Source: Pirellulales bacterium
GTDB lineage: Bacteria > Planctomycetota > Planctomycetia > Pirellulales > UBA7805
Assembly (NCBI GenBank): GCA_029245145.1
Contig: JAQWPY010000020.1
Coordinates: forward strand, 1 to 33,283
Length of the DNA stretch: 33,283 bases
Direction of reading: 5' to 3'
Shown: piece by piece, positions 8,919 to 17,600 of the stretch
Numbering within the stretch: position 1 is the first letter of the stretch
Layout of the letters: each line of letters starts with the position of its first letter
Program-made: the position numbers and the translations under genes
Notes under the pieces: generated by a model
What the model was told of the DNA's origin: nothing
What the model saw: only the letters and a program-made list of their open reading frames with translations
Databases searched by the model: none

Positions 8919-9752
8919 ATGTCTCATACCTCGAGGATGCTGTTTATGACTTTTCCACTTCGTCGCGTGTGGCTCTGGACGATTATCGTCGCCCTTTATA
9001 GCAGTCTTGCTTACTTGCGGTTTCAATATCCTCGAATTATTGATATTCCTAACTTCACACTACCGCTCGAAGCAGTGCTTACATTTGCAATGGGCATGTT
9101 GATTTTGTTCCGAATCAATCGTGCATATGAACGCTGGTGGGAAGCGCGTACTTTGTGGGGAGCGTTAGTGAATGCAAGCCGCAATCTTGCAGTAAAAAGT
9201 CGACAGTTCATGACGACTGACAGGGCGGAGTGCGAGGCGATGCGTGATTTGGTTATCAGCTTTTGCTTTGCGCTGAAGAACCATCTCCGGGAGGAGCCCG
9301 ATGTGAGCAGGGGGGTTCGCTCGCATATCCCCGCCAACATTCAGCATGTTCCCAATTACATCACAGGCCAGATCTATGCGCTGTTAAAAAAATGGAATCA
9401 ATCGGGGCAATTGACAGATCAGGAATTTTGGACGCTCGATCGCGAAGCCCGTATTTTTTTAGAGATCTGTGGCGCGTGCGAACGTATTAAGTCAACCTTG
9501 ATGTCTCGGTCTTGGCGGATTCTTACACGGCAGTGCATCGTGCTCTATCTGCTGCTTACGCCGTGGGCGCTGATCGAGGAGTTTGGCTACTGGACGGTTC
9601 CAGTGACCGTTGTGGGTGCCTATTTCATTATCGCGGGAGAAGGCATCGCCCATCACATTGAGGAACCGTTCGGTGTCCAGGAAGACCAACTGCACCTCGA
9701 TACGATTTGCGTCAAGATCGAGTCGTCTGTTTCCGAGATCTGCGATGCGTGA
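8919..9752 (+). CDS. Bestrophin-like (UPF0187/RFP-TM) channel protein
   Basis: The protein belongs to the bacterial bestrophin-like family, pentameric anion (some cation) channels. Recognisable features are the first TM (about WLWTIIVALYSSLAYL), the motif FRINRAYERWWEARTLWGALVN, and the C-terminal PWALIEEFGYWTVPV with GEGIAHHIEEPFG, close to the family EIEDPFG motif. Length of about 270-290 residues fits. The start is uncertain. The frame is open from a GTG at 8871; ATGs lie at 8919, 8937 and 8946, and GAGG at 8933-8936 best supports 8946. I give 8919 as a middle choice. It is divergent from a K+ channel gene, which suggests a shared role in ion or osmotic balance (inference). Confidence 0.85.
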   Translation: MSHTSRMLFMTFPLRRVWLWTIIVALYSSLAYLRFQYPRIIDIPNFTLPLEAVLTFAMGMLILFRINRAYERWWEARTLWGALVNASRNLAVKSRQFMTTDRAECEAMRDLVISFCFALKNHLREEPDVSRGVRSHIPANIQHVPNYITGQIYALLKKWNQSGQLTDQEFWTLDREARIFLEICGACERIKSTLMSRSWRILTRQCIVLYLLLTPWALIEEFGYWTVPVTVVGAYFIIAGEGIAHHIEEPFGVQEDQLHLDTICVKIESSVSEICDA

Positions 9753-9776
9753 TCGGGCACCGAGGCCGATCCGAAT

Positions 9777-10403
9777 CTAAGGCGCTACATTCTCTTGAGG
9801 TGGCGTGAGTAGCTGGGGATGTGCTCCGGGCACCAATACTGGAGGAAGGCGCTGAATCGACGTTTTTTGCGTCGGCGGTTCTGGGGCGATGTGATTTTCC
9901 GAGGAACGGGTTTCTACAGCAGGCGGTATTTTTTGTCCCGGTATGGAAGTTTCTTCGAGAAGGGCGAGGTGGTTTTCCAGGGCGTCGCGCATCACCCGGA
10001 AGGAAGGCATCGTGGCGACCGTCTGGTATTGCTTCTGGGCAGCAACCGCGGAAAAACGCTTGCAAAGCGTTTGGAGTGAATTCATCTTGCGCTCGGTTTC
10101 AAGAGAGGCGAACTCCTTCGGCAAACAGAGAAACGCCTGCCACTCGGCTGCCGTTTCAAAGCGGTCCAAATCGCGATCGAGCCTGCGCGAAGCGACCGAC
10201 AGTCTCAAGCGTTGCCATTCTGTTTTGGCTGGCCGACTTTCAATCCCGATCGCTGCGCGCTGTTGTGGAGACAGGAGTCGCCTTGAAGCCGAATTTTCTA
10301 CCGGCTCGTTTTGGGATTCTGCAATTGCTATCGGGGTAAACCACTGGTCAGAGAGCAGTAGGGCGAGCACGAAAAACCAACAGTGGTTTCTCAAATTGAG
10401 CAT
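9777..10403 (-). CDS. Exported protein of unknown function
   Basis: No family is recognised for this 208-residue protein. It begins with a Sec-type signal peptide (charged MLNLRNH, hydrophobic FFVLALLLSD, likely cleavage after IAIA, about residue 28). The mature part is helical and charged from about 45 to 150 (RRLDRDLDRFETAAEWQAF, ERKMNSLQTLCKRFSAVA). The last about 60 residues are a Pro-rich low-complexity tail (PPAVETRSSE, APEPPTQK, LPPVLVPGAHP). The ATG at 10403 has GGAAGGA about 7 nt upstream, a good ribosome site. It is convergent with the bestrophin gene (24-bp gap). Location should be periplasmic; the function is open. Confidence 0.72.
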   Translation of the reverse strand: MLNLRNHCWFFVLALLLSDQWFTPIAIAESQNEPVENSASRRLLSPQQRAAIGIESRPAKTEWQRLRLSVASRRLDRDLDRFETAAEWQAFLCLPKEFASLETERKMNSLQTLCKRFSAVAAQKQYQTVATMPSFRVMRDALENHLALLEETSIPGQKIPPAVETRSSENHIAPEPPTQKTSIQRLPPVLVPGAHPQLLTPPQENVAP

Positions 10404-10881
10404 GGCAGAATCCTTCCCGCAGACAGCATTCCCTTTTCCGGCATCGATGGGATCGGAAGAAATGCACGTGGGGCTTCACTAGGGGCGGTGCGTACCAGAC
10501 ACCGTTACGTTGCCCGCATGACCGGTGCAAAGCGGCAACGGTCCGATTATGAGGGCGACTGTTACGTTGGCTGGGGCAAAAGGGTTCGTTTGGTACGATT
10601 AAGCGGCCCTCTTAGATCAGATGCGATCTGTATAATATGCACATTCCGTTCTCCCGAGGTCGGTAACGAGTGAGCTTTGGCCGTAGAAAAAGACCAACCG
10701 AGCAGCGGATTGTATCGACTGCGACAGTTAGTCTGAGGCATTCGGGACGGCGGGAAGGCGTTTAGGAAGTCCGGTCATTGCCCTGATTTCGCACCTCTTT
10801 TATCATGCAGTGTCTACCCTTCCATCTGTTCTCCATTTTATGAGATTATGCCGACCGCCGTTGTTATTTTGAGGATTTTCC
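10404..10881. other. 478-bp intergenic spacer between divergent genes
   Basis: I see no convincing gene here. The spacer should hold the promoters of the exported unknown gene (minus) and of the aminopeptidase (plus). A TATAAT at 10631-10636 lies directly after the perfect inverted repeat CAGAT-GCG-ATCTG (10618-10630), but no good -35 hexamer is placed 16-18 nt upstream. The arms GTTGCC and GGCAAC at about 10508-10540 could form a hairpin. GTTACGTTG occurs twice (10504-10512 and 10561-10569). A GAGG 10 nt before 10882 serves as ribosome site for the aminopeptidase. Confidence 0.5.
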
Positions 10882-11997
10882 ATGCCCGATCCACGCGTTG
10901 AACGCTTAGCTGAAATACTCGTCGATCATAGTTGCGAGGTTGTCGCGGGCGAAAAAGTTTTGATCGAATCCTTCGACTTACCCGATCCGGCAATCGTCTG
11001 CCGCTTGGTGGAATTGGTCACCGCCCGTGGCGGTATCCCTGTGGTCTCGTACAAAAATAATGAAGTACTCCGGTCGCTCTACCGCCATGCGACGACCGAA
11101 GCGATGACCTTCAGCGGTGCACTGGAGCAAAATTGTATGAAGCAGATGGATGCCTACATCGGTATCCGGGGTGCTGAAAACAGTAGCCAGTTTGCAGACG
11201 TTCCCCAGGAAAAGATGGATCTCTATCAGAAACATTGGTGGTATCCGGTACACAGTGAAATTCGCGTCCCGAAAACCAAGTGGGTCGTCCTCCGCTATCC
11301 GACCCCTGCGATGGCTCAGGCGGCGGAGATGAGTTGTGAGGCGTTTGAAGAATTTTACTTTGATGTCTGCACGGCCGACTACGCCCAGATGGCCAAAGAC
11401 CAGGCTCCCCTTGTGGATCGCATGGAAGCTGCCGATATGATTCGGATTGTTTCTCCCGGAACGGACCTCACTTTTTCGATCGGGGATATTCCCATTCGTC
11501 CCTGCTACGGGCAGCGGAACATCCCGGACGGCGAAGTTTTTACGGCACCCATTCGCGATAGTGCCAACGGTACGATCCGCTACAACACTCCTTCCCGCTA
11601 TCAGGGAACGATGTTCGACGATATTTCTTTTACATTCAAAGATGGAAAAATTGTTTCCGCATCTTCAAACGAAACGGAAAAACTCAACGAAGTACTCGAT
11701 GCGGACGATGGCGCGCGGTATCTCGGGGAATGGGCCATCGGTTGCAACAATCGCGTCCGCCATCCGATGCTCGACACCCTGTTCGACGAAAAGATCGGTG
11801 GCTCGTTTCACCTTACGCCAGGGCAGGCTTACGAGGATGCCGACAACGGCAACCGCAGTGTCGTTCATTGGGATCTGGTTTTGATCCAACGAAACGACTA
11901 TGGCGGCGGAGAGATGTACTTCGACGGTGACTTGATCCGCAAAGACGGATACTTTGTCCCGGACGATCTACAGGGTCTCAATGCGGGGCTCGACTGA
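10882..11997 (+). CDS. M29 family metallo-aminopeptidase
   Basis: A 371-residue cytoplasmic aminopeptidase of the M29 (AmpS/aminopeptidase T) family, which removes N-terminal residues using two metal ions. Length matches the family norm of 360-415. Residues fitting the known metal site and catalytic set are Glu218 (PDGEVF), Glu283 (LGEWAIG), His310 (GSFHLTPGQAY) with Tyr317, and His329/Asp331 (VHWDLV). The N-terminal domain begins with VERLAEILVDHS and contains VAGEKVLIES, as is typical. It is a single gene convergent with the nickel SOD. Its substrate range cannot be predicted. Confidence 0.93.
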   Translation: MPDPRVERLAEILVDHSCEVVAGEKVLIESFDLPDPAIVCRLVELVTARGGIPVVSYKNNEVLRSLYRHATTEAMTFSGALEQNCMKQMDAYIGIRGAENSSQFADVPQEKMDLYQKHWWYPVHSEIRVPKTKWVVLRYPTPAMAQAAEMSCEAFEEFYFDVCTADYAQMAKDQAPLVDRMEAADMIRIVSPGTDLTFSIGDIPIRPCYGQRNIPDGEVFTAPIRDSANGTIRYNTPSRYQGTMFDDISFTFKDGKIVSASSNETEKLNEVLDADDGARYLGEWAIGCNNRVRHPMLDTLFDEKIGGSFHLTPGQAYEDADNGNRSVVHWDLVLIQRNDYGGGEMYFDGDLIRKDGYFVPDDLQGLNAGLD

Positions 11998-12009
11998 AAC
12001 GGCGCATCC

Positions 12010-12471
12010 TTACTTGTCGATTTGCGGTTCCTTGCCTTCATACGCACGATAAAAGTCGTAAATTTTTTCCTTCAGTACTTCCGCGGGTGCCGCTTCGGCG
12101 CTCTGTTTGCACTTCATTGCGGCCACCATCACCGCGTGTGCCGCGGCTAATTTTTTCGCATAGCCTTCTTTGTCGGCCTTGATCCGCTGAGTCATAAAAT
12201 ACTGGCTGATCGTATGCTGAATATTGGTTGCGTGCGCTTCCTTGGTGTTGATCCAGCGCACGGTCTGATTGACCGATTGAGGATCGGAACTTCCTGCCAT
12301 CTCGCGAATTTTGCCGATTCCTTTGGCAATCGTCTCTTGATCTTCGAGCATATCTTCAAATCGCCTTTGATCATCGTAAATTCCACAGGGAACTTCGCAG
12401 TGAGCCAACAGAGAGGAGGAAAAGACGACGAGTAGCATCGGTACGGCACAAAGAACAGAAAAAGTTTTCAC
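12010..12471 (-). CDS. sodN: Nickel superoxide dismutase with N-terminal signal peptide
   Basis: The mature region starts HCEVPCGIYDD, the nickel-hook sequence of Ni-SOD, in which His1, Cys2 and Cys6 bind Ni and the enzyme dismutates superoxide. The remaining four-helix-type sequence (QETIAKGIGKIREM, KEAHATNIQHTISQYF, KLAAAHAVMVAAMKCKQ) and a mature size of about 131 residues fit the family. The frame is open to a TTG at 12513, but the GTG at 12471 is chosen because AAGGAG lies 7 nt upstream and it yields a clean signal peptide, VKTFSVLCAVPMLLVVFSSSLLA. Cleavage after that Ala would expose His1. In actinobacteria the leader is short and is removed by SodX; no sodX gene is nearby. The gene probably acts outside the cytoplasm (inference). 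Confidence 0.9.
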   Translation of the reverse strand: MKTFSVLCAVPMLLVVFSSSLLAHCEVPCGIYDDQRRFEDMLEDQETIAKGIGKIREMAGSSDPQSVNQTVRWINTKEAHATNIQHTISQYFMTQRIKADKEGYAKKLAAAHAVMVAAMKCKQSAEAAPAEVLKEKIYDFYRAYEGKEPQIDK

Positions 12472-12653
12472 GGCTAAACTCCTTGGAAGCGCAAAAGGTT
12501 CATGACTCTGCAAAATTGTGCAGGATCATCTCGGCTTTGCAAAGGGTACCAATCGGCGAATCTCGTCATCGCTAGCCGGAAACTACCAAAAACGGGGGGC
12601 GGATACCGCATCGGGTTGAAGAAAGAGAGGCAGAAATTTATCACACGAACGTT

Positions 12654-13136
12654 TTATAAAGTTTTCACACAAAACAGCGTGACTTTCTCGGGGACTTCAA
12701 TGTCGGCACCGGCAAAGCCTTTCCGGGTATAGAGCCTGCGTGCGTCGTGGTTGGCTCCTTTCACCTCGAGCGTGATGCGACAGCAATTGGCCGCGCGGGC
12801 TCGGGATTCCACATCACCTAAGAGCGCCGAGCCCACGCCGCGTCCACGGTACGTAGAGCCTACGGCCAAATCGTGAATATTGATGGCAGGCCGCGCCCCA
12901 AAAGTAGAAAATCCCCAAAAGCAGACTGCGATTCCCGCAAAAGTATCTCCGACCTTGGCAAGCAACACGAGCCGCATGGAGGCATTTTGTAATTGATCGA
13001 CCAATCGCGAGAGTACATCCTGAGCCAACCCTTTCCCTCCCTCGAGCGGGTCGTGCGCGTACTCGTCGAGCAGTTTCTCAACGGCTGCCGCGTGCTTTAC
13101 ATCAAGTAAATCGGCTTCAATGATCTGTACTTGCAT
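12654..13136 (-). CDS. GNAT family N-acetyltransferase
   Basis: A 160-residue single-domain GCN5-related acetyltransferase that uses acetyl-CoA to acetylate an amine. The acetyl-CoA pyrophosphate loop is YRGRGVG at residues 96-102, preceded by the strand INIHDLAVGSTY and followed by the helix SALLGDVESRARAANC. The segment ITLEVKGANHDARRLYTRKGF is the conserved C-terminal half. The frame is open upstream to 13265, but the ATG at 13136 is preferred because GGGAGG is 4-9 nt upstream and the fold starts there. An extended -10 element lies about 30 bp upstream. The substrate is unknown. Confidence 0.88.
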   Translation of the reverse strand: MQVQIIEADLLDVKHAAAVEKLLDEYAHDPLEGGKGLAQDVLSRLVDQLQNASMRLVLLAKVGDTFAGIAVCFWGFSTFGARPAINIHDLAVGSTYRGRGVGSALLGDVESRARAANCCRITLEVKGANHDARRLYTRKGFAGADIEVPEKVTLFCVKTL

Positions 13137-13165
13137 GGTGCCTCCCTTTTTCACATGTCGGTGAC

Positions 13166-13174
13166 ATTGTAGCA
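13166..13174 (-). promoter_or_regulatory. Extended -10 promoter of the GNAT gene
   Basis: On the minus strand TGC-TACAAT forms an extended -10 element (TGn plus TACAAT, five of six consensus bases). It gives an expected transcript start near 13159 and a leader of about 23 nt to the ATG at 13136. No clear -35 is seen, as is common for extended -10 promoters. The imperfect inverted repeat ATGTC-GGT-GACAT (13155-13167) overlaps the start region and could be an operator. Confidence 0.45.
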
Positions 13175-13236
13175 AAAGTGCTTTTCGGGGGGTCTGTTTT
13201 ATCTTGCCTTTGCCAACCTGAATGCTTCTCCAGAAC

Positions 13237-13266
13237 TTGAACCTACCCGCTTGTTGGCGATACAAT
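13237..13266 (+). promoter_or_regulatory. Sigma-70-type promoter of the Gfo/Idh/MocA gene
   Basis: TTGAAC (13237-13242) and TACAAT (13261-13266) are separated by 18 bp, giving a predicted transcript start near 13273 and a leader of about 34 nt to the ATG at 13307. The upstream in-frame ATG at 13265 falls inside the -10, which argues against it as the translation start. Confidence 0.55.
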
Positions 13267-13306
13267 GTGGGGTGTTGTTTTCCTATCTACCAGCGAGACT
13301 TTTGCA

Positions 13307-14644
13307 ATGACGCGACCGAACGGACCCACCAAAAAACCGACGACAACAGAGTCAACCACAGACGATCTCTCGCGGCGATCTTTCCTCAGACAGGGCTCCG
13401 CTCTCTCCGCCGCCGCGTCGTTGGGGATCGCAGCGAGCAGCGCTCGGGGCGATTCGGTTGCTGAAACGCTCAACGTGGGGATTGTGGGAACCGGTGGTCG
13501 CGGTGGAGGTGCTGCACGGGATACCCTTTCGATCAATCCGAATGTGCGGCTTATCGCCATGGCGGATCTTTATCCCGAGAAGTGCCACTCGATGCGAAAA
13601 AAACTTACGCGGCGCTACAGCGATCGGATGGCCGTGACGGATGAGAACATTTTTGGCGGTCTCGACGGTTACCGCCACGTGATTGAACATCCGAATGTCG
13701 ACATTGTGCTCCTGACGACTCCTCCCGGTTTCCGTCCATCCTATCTCAAAGAGGCAGTCGATGCGGGCAAGCATGTGTTTGCGGAGAAACCAACCTGCGT
13801 CGATCCGGCGGGATACCGCGTTTGCCTTGAAGCCGATCGCAAAGCGAGAGCGCAGGGGACGGCCATTGTGACGGGAACACAATATCGGCGGCAAAAGAAC
13901 TACATGGAAGTGATGCGCCGCATCCACGAAGGTGCGATAGGGGATGTGATTTCGGCTACGAGTCGCTACTGCACTTCGGGCATCTGGAACCGTCCCCGCA
14001 AACCGGGAATGAGCGACGCGGAATATCAGCTTTACAACTGGATGCACTTTATTTGGCTCTCCGGTGATCAGATTGTCGAGCAGGCGGTTCACAACATTGA
14101 TGCGATGAATTGGCTCATGGGCGGTCCCCCCGATACGGCCTACGGTTCGGGCGGTCGATTCACGCGGCCGAAGGGAAGCCAAATGTGGGATAGCGTGGCG
14201 ATCGATTATGCCTACCCGGGTGACCGGTTACTTTCCTTCCAGTGTCGTCAAATTCCACATACTCAGGGTGAGAATGGTAGCATCGTCTACGGCAGCGAAG
14301 GAATCGCCATTATCGGCGCAGCAAACAAAGGCGCCTCGATCACCGATCGGGCGGGTAAAGAAATTTGGTCGATGAAGGGCGATATTAATGCCGCCTACCG
14401 GCAAGAGCACAAGGATCTCGTCGATTCGATTAGCGCGGGAAAACCGATTGTCGAATTGGCCGAAACGGCGGCAAGCTCACTCACAGCGGTGATGGGGCGT
14501 TTGGCGGCCTACACCGGCGAGCAGGTCGACTGGGATTTTGTCGCTCAGCAGTCAACGCTTGATCTGTTTCCCAAAGAACTCAAGATAGATGAGTCGCTCC
14601 CGATTGCCTCCTACGCCGTCCCTGGAGTGACGAAGCTGACCTGA
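13307..14644 (+). CDS. Tat-exported Gfo/Idh/MocA family oxidoreductase
   Basis: A 445-residue NAD(P)-dependent oxidoreductase of the Gfo/Idh/MocA family. A twin-arginine signal is at residues 22-48: SRRSFLRQG followed by a hydrophobic Ala-rich stretch, so the folded enzyme is probably exported. The Rossmann domain starts LNVGIVGTGGRGGGA, with the GTGGRG nucleotide loop at 61-66. The family EKP motif is at 160-162 (HVFAEKPTCVDP). The C-terminal domain has a candidate substrate-site His in EQAVHNIDAMNWLMG. Planctomycetes carry many such enzymes, thought to act on sugars. The start at 13307 is preferred over 13265 because the latter lies in the promoter. The gene is convergent with the propeller gene (15-bp gap). 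The substrate is unknown. Confidence 0.9.
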   Translation: MTRPNGPTKKPTTTESTTDDLSRRSFLRQGSALSAAASLGIAASSARGDSVAETLNVGIVGTGGRGGGAARDTLSINPNVRLIAMADLYPEKCHSMRKKLTRRYSDRMAVTDENIFGGLDGYRHVIEHPNVDIVLLTTPPGFRPSYLKEAVDAGKHVFAEKPTCVDPAGYRVCLEADRKARAQGTAIVTGTQYRRQKNYMEVMRRIHEGAIGDVISATSRYCTSGIWNRPRKPGMSDAEYQLYNWMHFIWLSGDQIVEQAVHNIDAMNWLMGGPPDTAYGSGGRFTRPKGSQMWDSVAIDYAYPGDRLLSFQCRQIPHTQGENGSIVYGSEGIAIIGAANKGASITDRAGKEIWSMKGDINAAYRQEHKDLVDSISAGKPIVELAETAASSLTAVMGRLAAYTGEQVDWDFVAQQSTLDLFPKELKIDESLPIASYAVPGVTKLT

Positions 14645-14659
14645 GCGACGCGCTTGCGT

Positions 14660-17600
14660 TTATGGCGATCCTGTGTCGTCGAGTACCCTGTCTTTGGGGT
14701 CCGTCGCTTTGAACGCCGAGTCTCTGTGTTCCTTTGGCCGGAACGCCATCGAGGCCTGGACTGCAAAGTGACACGTACACCCGGAACTTGCCTCGGGGAT
14801 CAGCAGCAAGCCCCCGGCCGGAATCATATTAATCCAACAGCCGGGGCGAGAGACTTGGGTGACCTTGGAGTGCTTTTGCGACGCAAGATCGAACATCGCC
14901 GCATGACTGTCGCGAAAAAAGAAAGCACTATTGGATGCAGCAATAGTCCCGCAACCGCCGCGATGTCCTCTTTGCCATCCCCAATCGAAATCGCGCTCCC
15001 CCGTTTTTAAGTCGTAGGCAAACGGTTCTACGTAGAGCCGATCGCCGACAATCACCGGATGATGATCTTGCTCACCGTGATCTCCACCGGCCGCGGTTTG
15101 GTTGTCCTGTGTCGCCTGCCACTTGGTCTTGCCGCTCCCCGCGTCGAGCGCATGGATGTCGTACCACACCGTCGCTTTCTTATTGGACCCGGCCTGATTG
15201 CGTGAGCCGACGGTGATGTACGAGCCGCCGGCATAAAATCCGAAGAGATGATGTTCGATAGCCGCGTAATCGGCCTCCTGCTGCCATAACAGACTGCCGG
15301 TCTGCTGATCGAGCGCTACCACCCGTACCCCGTGATCGAGAGCCTCGTCGAGCTGCACCCGACCCGGATTTTGTTTCCGTTTTGGTCTGGCGATTTCTAC
15401 AAAGTACATTCTGTCGCCACCGAGCGCGATGGTCGGATTGAGAACCAAACGATCAGCCGGCGCATACTGCCATTTTAATTTTTGGGAATCTTGATCGAAC
15501 GCAAACACCGATTCACTTGTCACAATCGGTCGAAAATCCCAGTGCGTTCCCTCGAGAATCGATACGCGACTGTGCCCGCGGCGGATACCGCCGGTCGGTA
15601 CACCGCTGCCGAAGAGGAGCCTCTCGCTACAGGCAACGAGCCCCCATTCCCGAGACGAAAATTTCTCGCTTTGCGGCACTTTCAACCGCTTTGCAAATTG
15701 GCCATCTCGCCGCGCGAGTAAACTGCAGGTATCGCCACTGGCAACGAAGAGACCATCCTCCGCAGCGCACATCGACCCGCAATCGCGCAGCACGCCGATT
15801 CTGCGCGATCCTGGGACTGCCGTTTCCCAGAGAACTGTGCCGTTGTAGGCATCGACCGCATAAATGGTTTCATTGCCCGGGACGTAGAGCGTGCCATCGC
15901 GACAGAGGGGCGCTGCAGTTCGGTGGTGGCGATCGATCATCCCCTGAGGCCCCGGCAGGCCAAACCACTGCGGGGCGAGTTGTCCCCGCACTAGGCGATC
16001 GTCACTGCATGCGGTGTTACCCACGTTTCCGTAGAGGTGCGTCCACTGCCCGGCCCCTTCAAGAGAGTCGCGATAGGTGGGGTGAATCTGTTTCAAATCC
16101 CAGAGGCACCCGCCGGACGGGCGGACGACGCGCCAAATCTCTTCGCGGTCAAAGTTTAGATTCGTCTTTTCCGCATCGGCCACCACGACGAGGTTGAAAA
16201 GCCAATTACCGTAAGGCAAGGTTTTTTTGTCGGCGAGGTTGTGGATGGACACCTGGCCATAAAGATTCATACGATTCAGTCTATTTCGCTCCTGCTCGAT
16301 TTTTACCGCGTCCTGCATACCAAGAATCACTTGCATCTCGGTCGTAAGAGCGATCTGGATTGCCTCTTCCGCCAGATCATCGCCTAAGAGCAGACAGTAA
16401 CCTTGCCTAAGGCCGGTCGTCTCAAGAATCGCGTTTACCGTGCGGGATTCGGAGAAGCTCTTTTGCCCAGCAGGTTCGCTGAACGACGACTCACCGCTCG
16501 ATTCATGTTTCTGCGGAGTAAAACAATAAAGATTGCCCTCTTCGGTGCTGACAATCAGATGGTCGTCAGCAAGTATGAGGCTGCCACAGGTGCCTTCGAT
16601 ATTTTCTTCCCACAGCTTTTGATTTTTATCGCGAGAGAAAGCGGCCACGGTGCCCGGGCCTCCTGCAAAGACCAATGAGCCTGCTGCGATTGCCGTGCGG
16701 TCAAACGGGGCAAGGAGTTGAGGTCGCTGGATCACCGGATCTTTTGTTTTGCCATCGAGCGACTGAAGGACCGCACCACGAAGGTTCCGTCCGGTCGGCG
16801 CAAAGAGCCGGCCACCAAGACGTCGAAGATAACCTTGGGGAGAACGCGACAGATCAGTTTTTTTTAAAAGTGTACCGTCGCGCAAATCGATCGCAACGAG
16901 ATAGACCCCTTGCCGGGGAAAGAGTCCTGCGGTGAACCACACCTTTCCCGCTTCAACAAAAATGCCACTGCGGACCAACTGTGGATGGACCAACCGGCCG
17001 TTTCCAGGAAAATAATCTCCCGCCGGCTTGTACCGCCAGATTTCTTCCCCGCTGTCGGCATCCAGGCAATAAACGCCGCCATCATCCGAGCCGAAGAGGA
17101 CCCTGCCATCGACCACCGTCGGTGCAAGGCGGATAGGGGCTTCGGCAAAGAAACTCCAAAGCTCCTCGCCGCTCGCCAAATCGAAACAATAGAGTTGATC
17201 TTCGCTCGAGGACCCCAGGTACACTTTCCCGTCGGCAACCACCGGTTCAAAGCAGCGATCGAAGGCGACCCGCGGCTTGAGGTTTTCTTTACGATTCCAA
17301 AAGTCTTGCCGTGCCGGAGGTGGCCAGGCCGGTCGGGGGCCGGGTCGAATCTTGCGGGACCAGGCCAAGTGGAGTGGAAGGTCCGGCTCGCTACCCGCAC
17401 GGCGGCTGCGGTGATTGTCGTGGCCGAATGTGGGCCAATCGCGCGAGGCGTCGTACTCGGCCAGAGCGCCAGGGTAGGAAGCATGCTCGGCGGCAAACTG
17501 CGCTTTGATCTCACTTGCCGACAGAACCCGATTCCAAACGCGGATCGCTCCGATTTGACCGGAGAAGAATGTTGGCCCCTTTTGATTTTCATTTCGTGAT

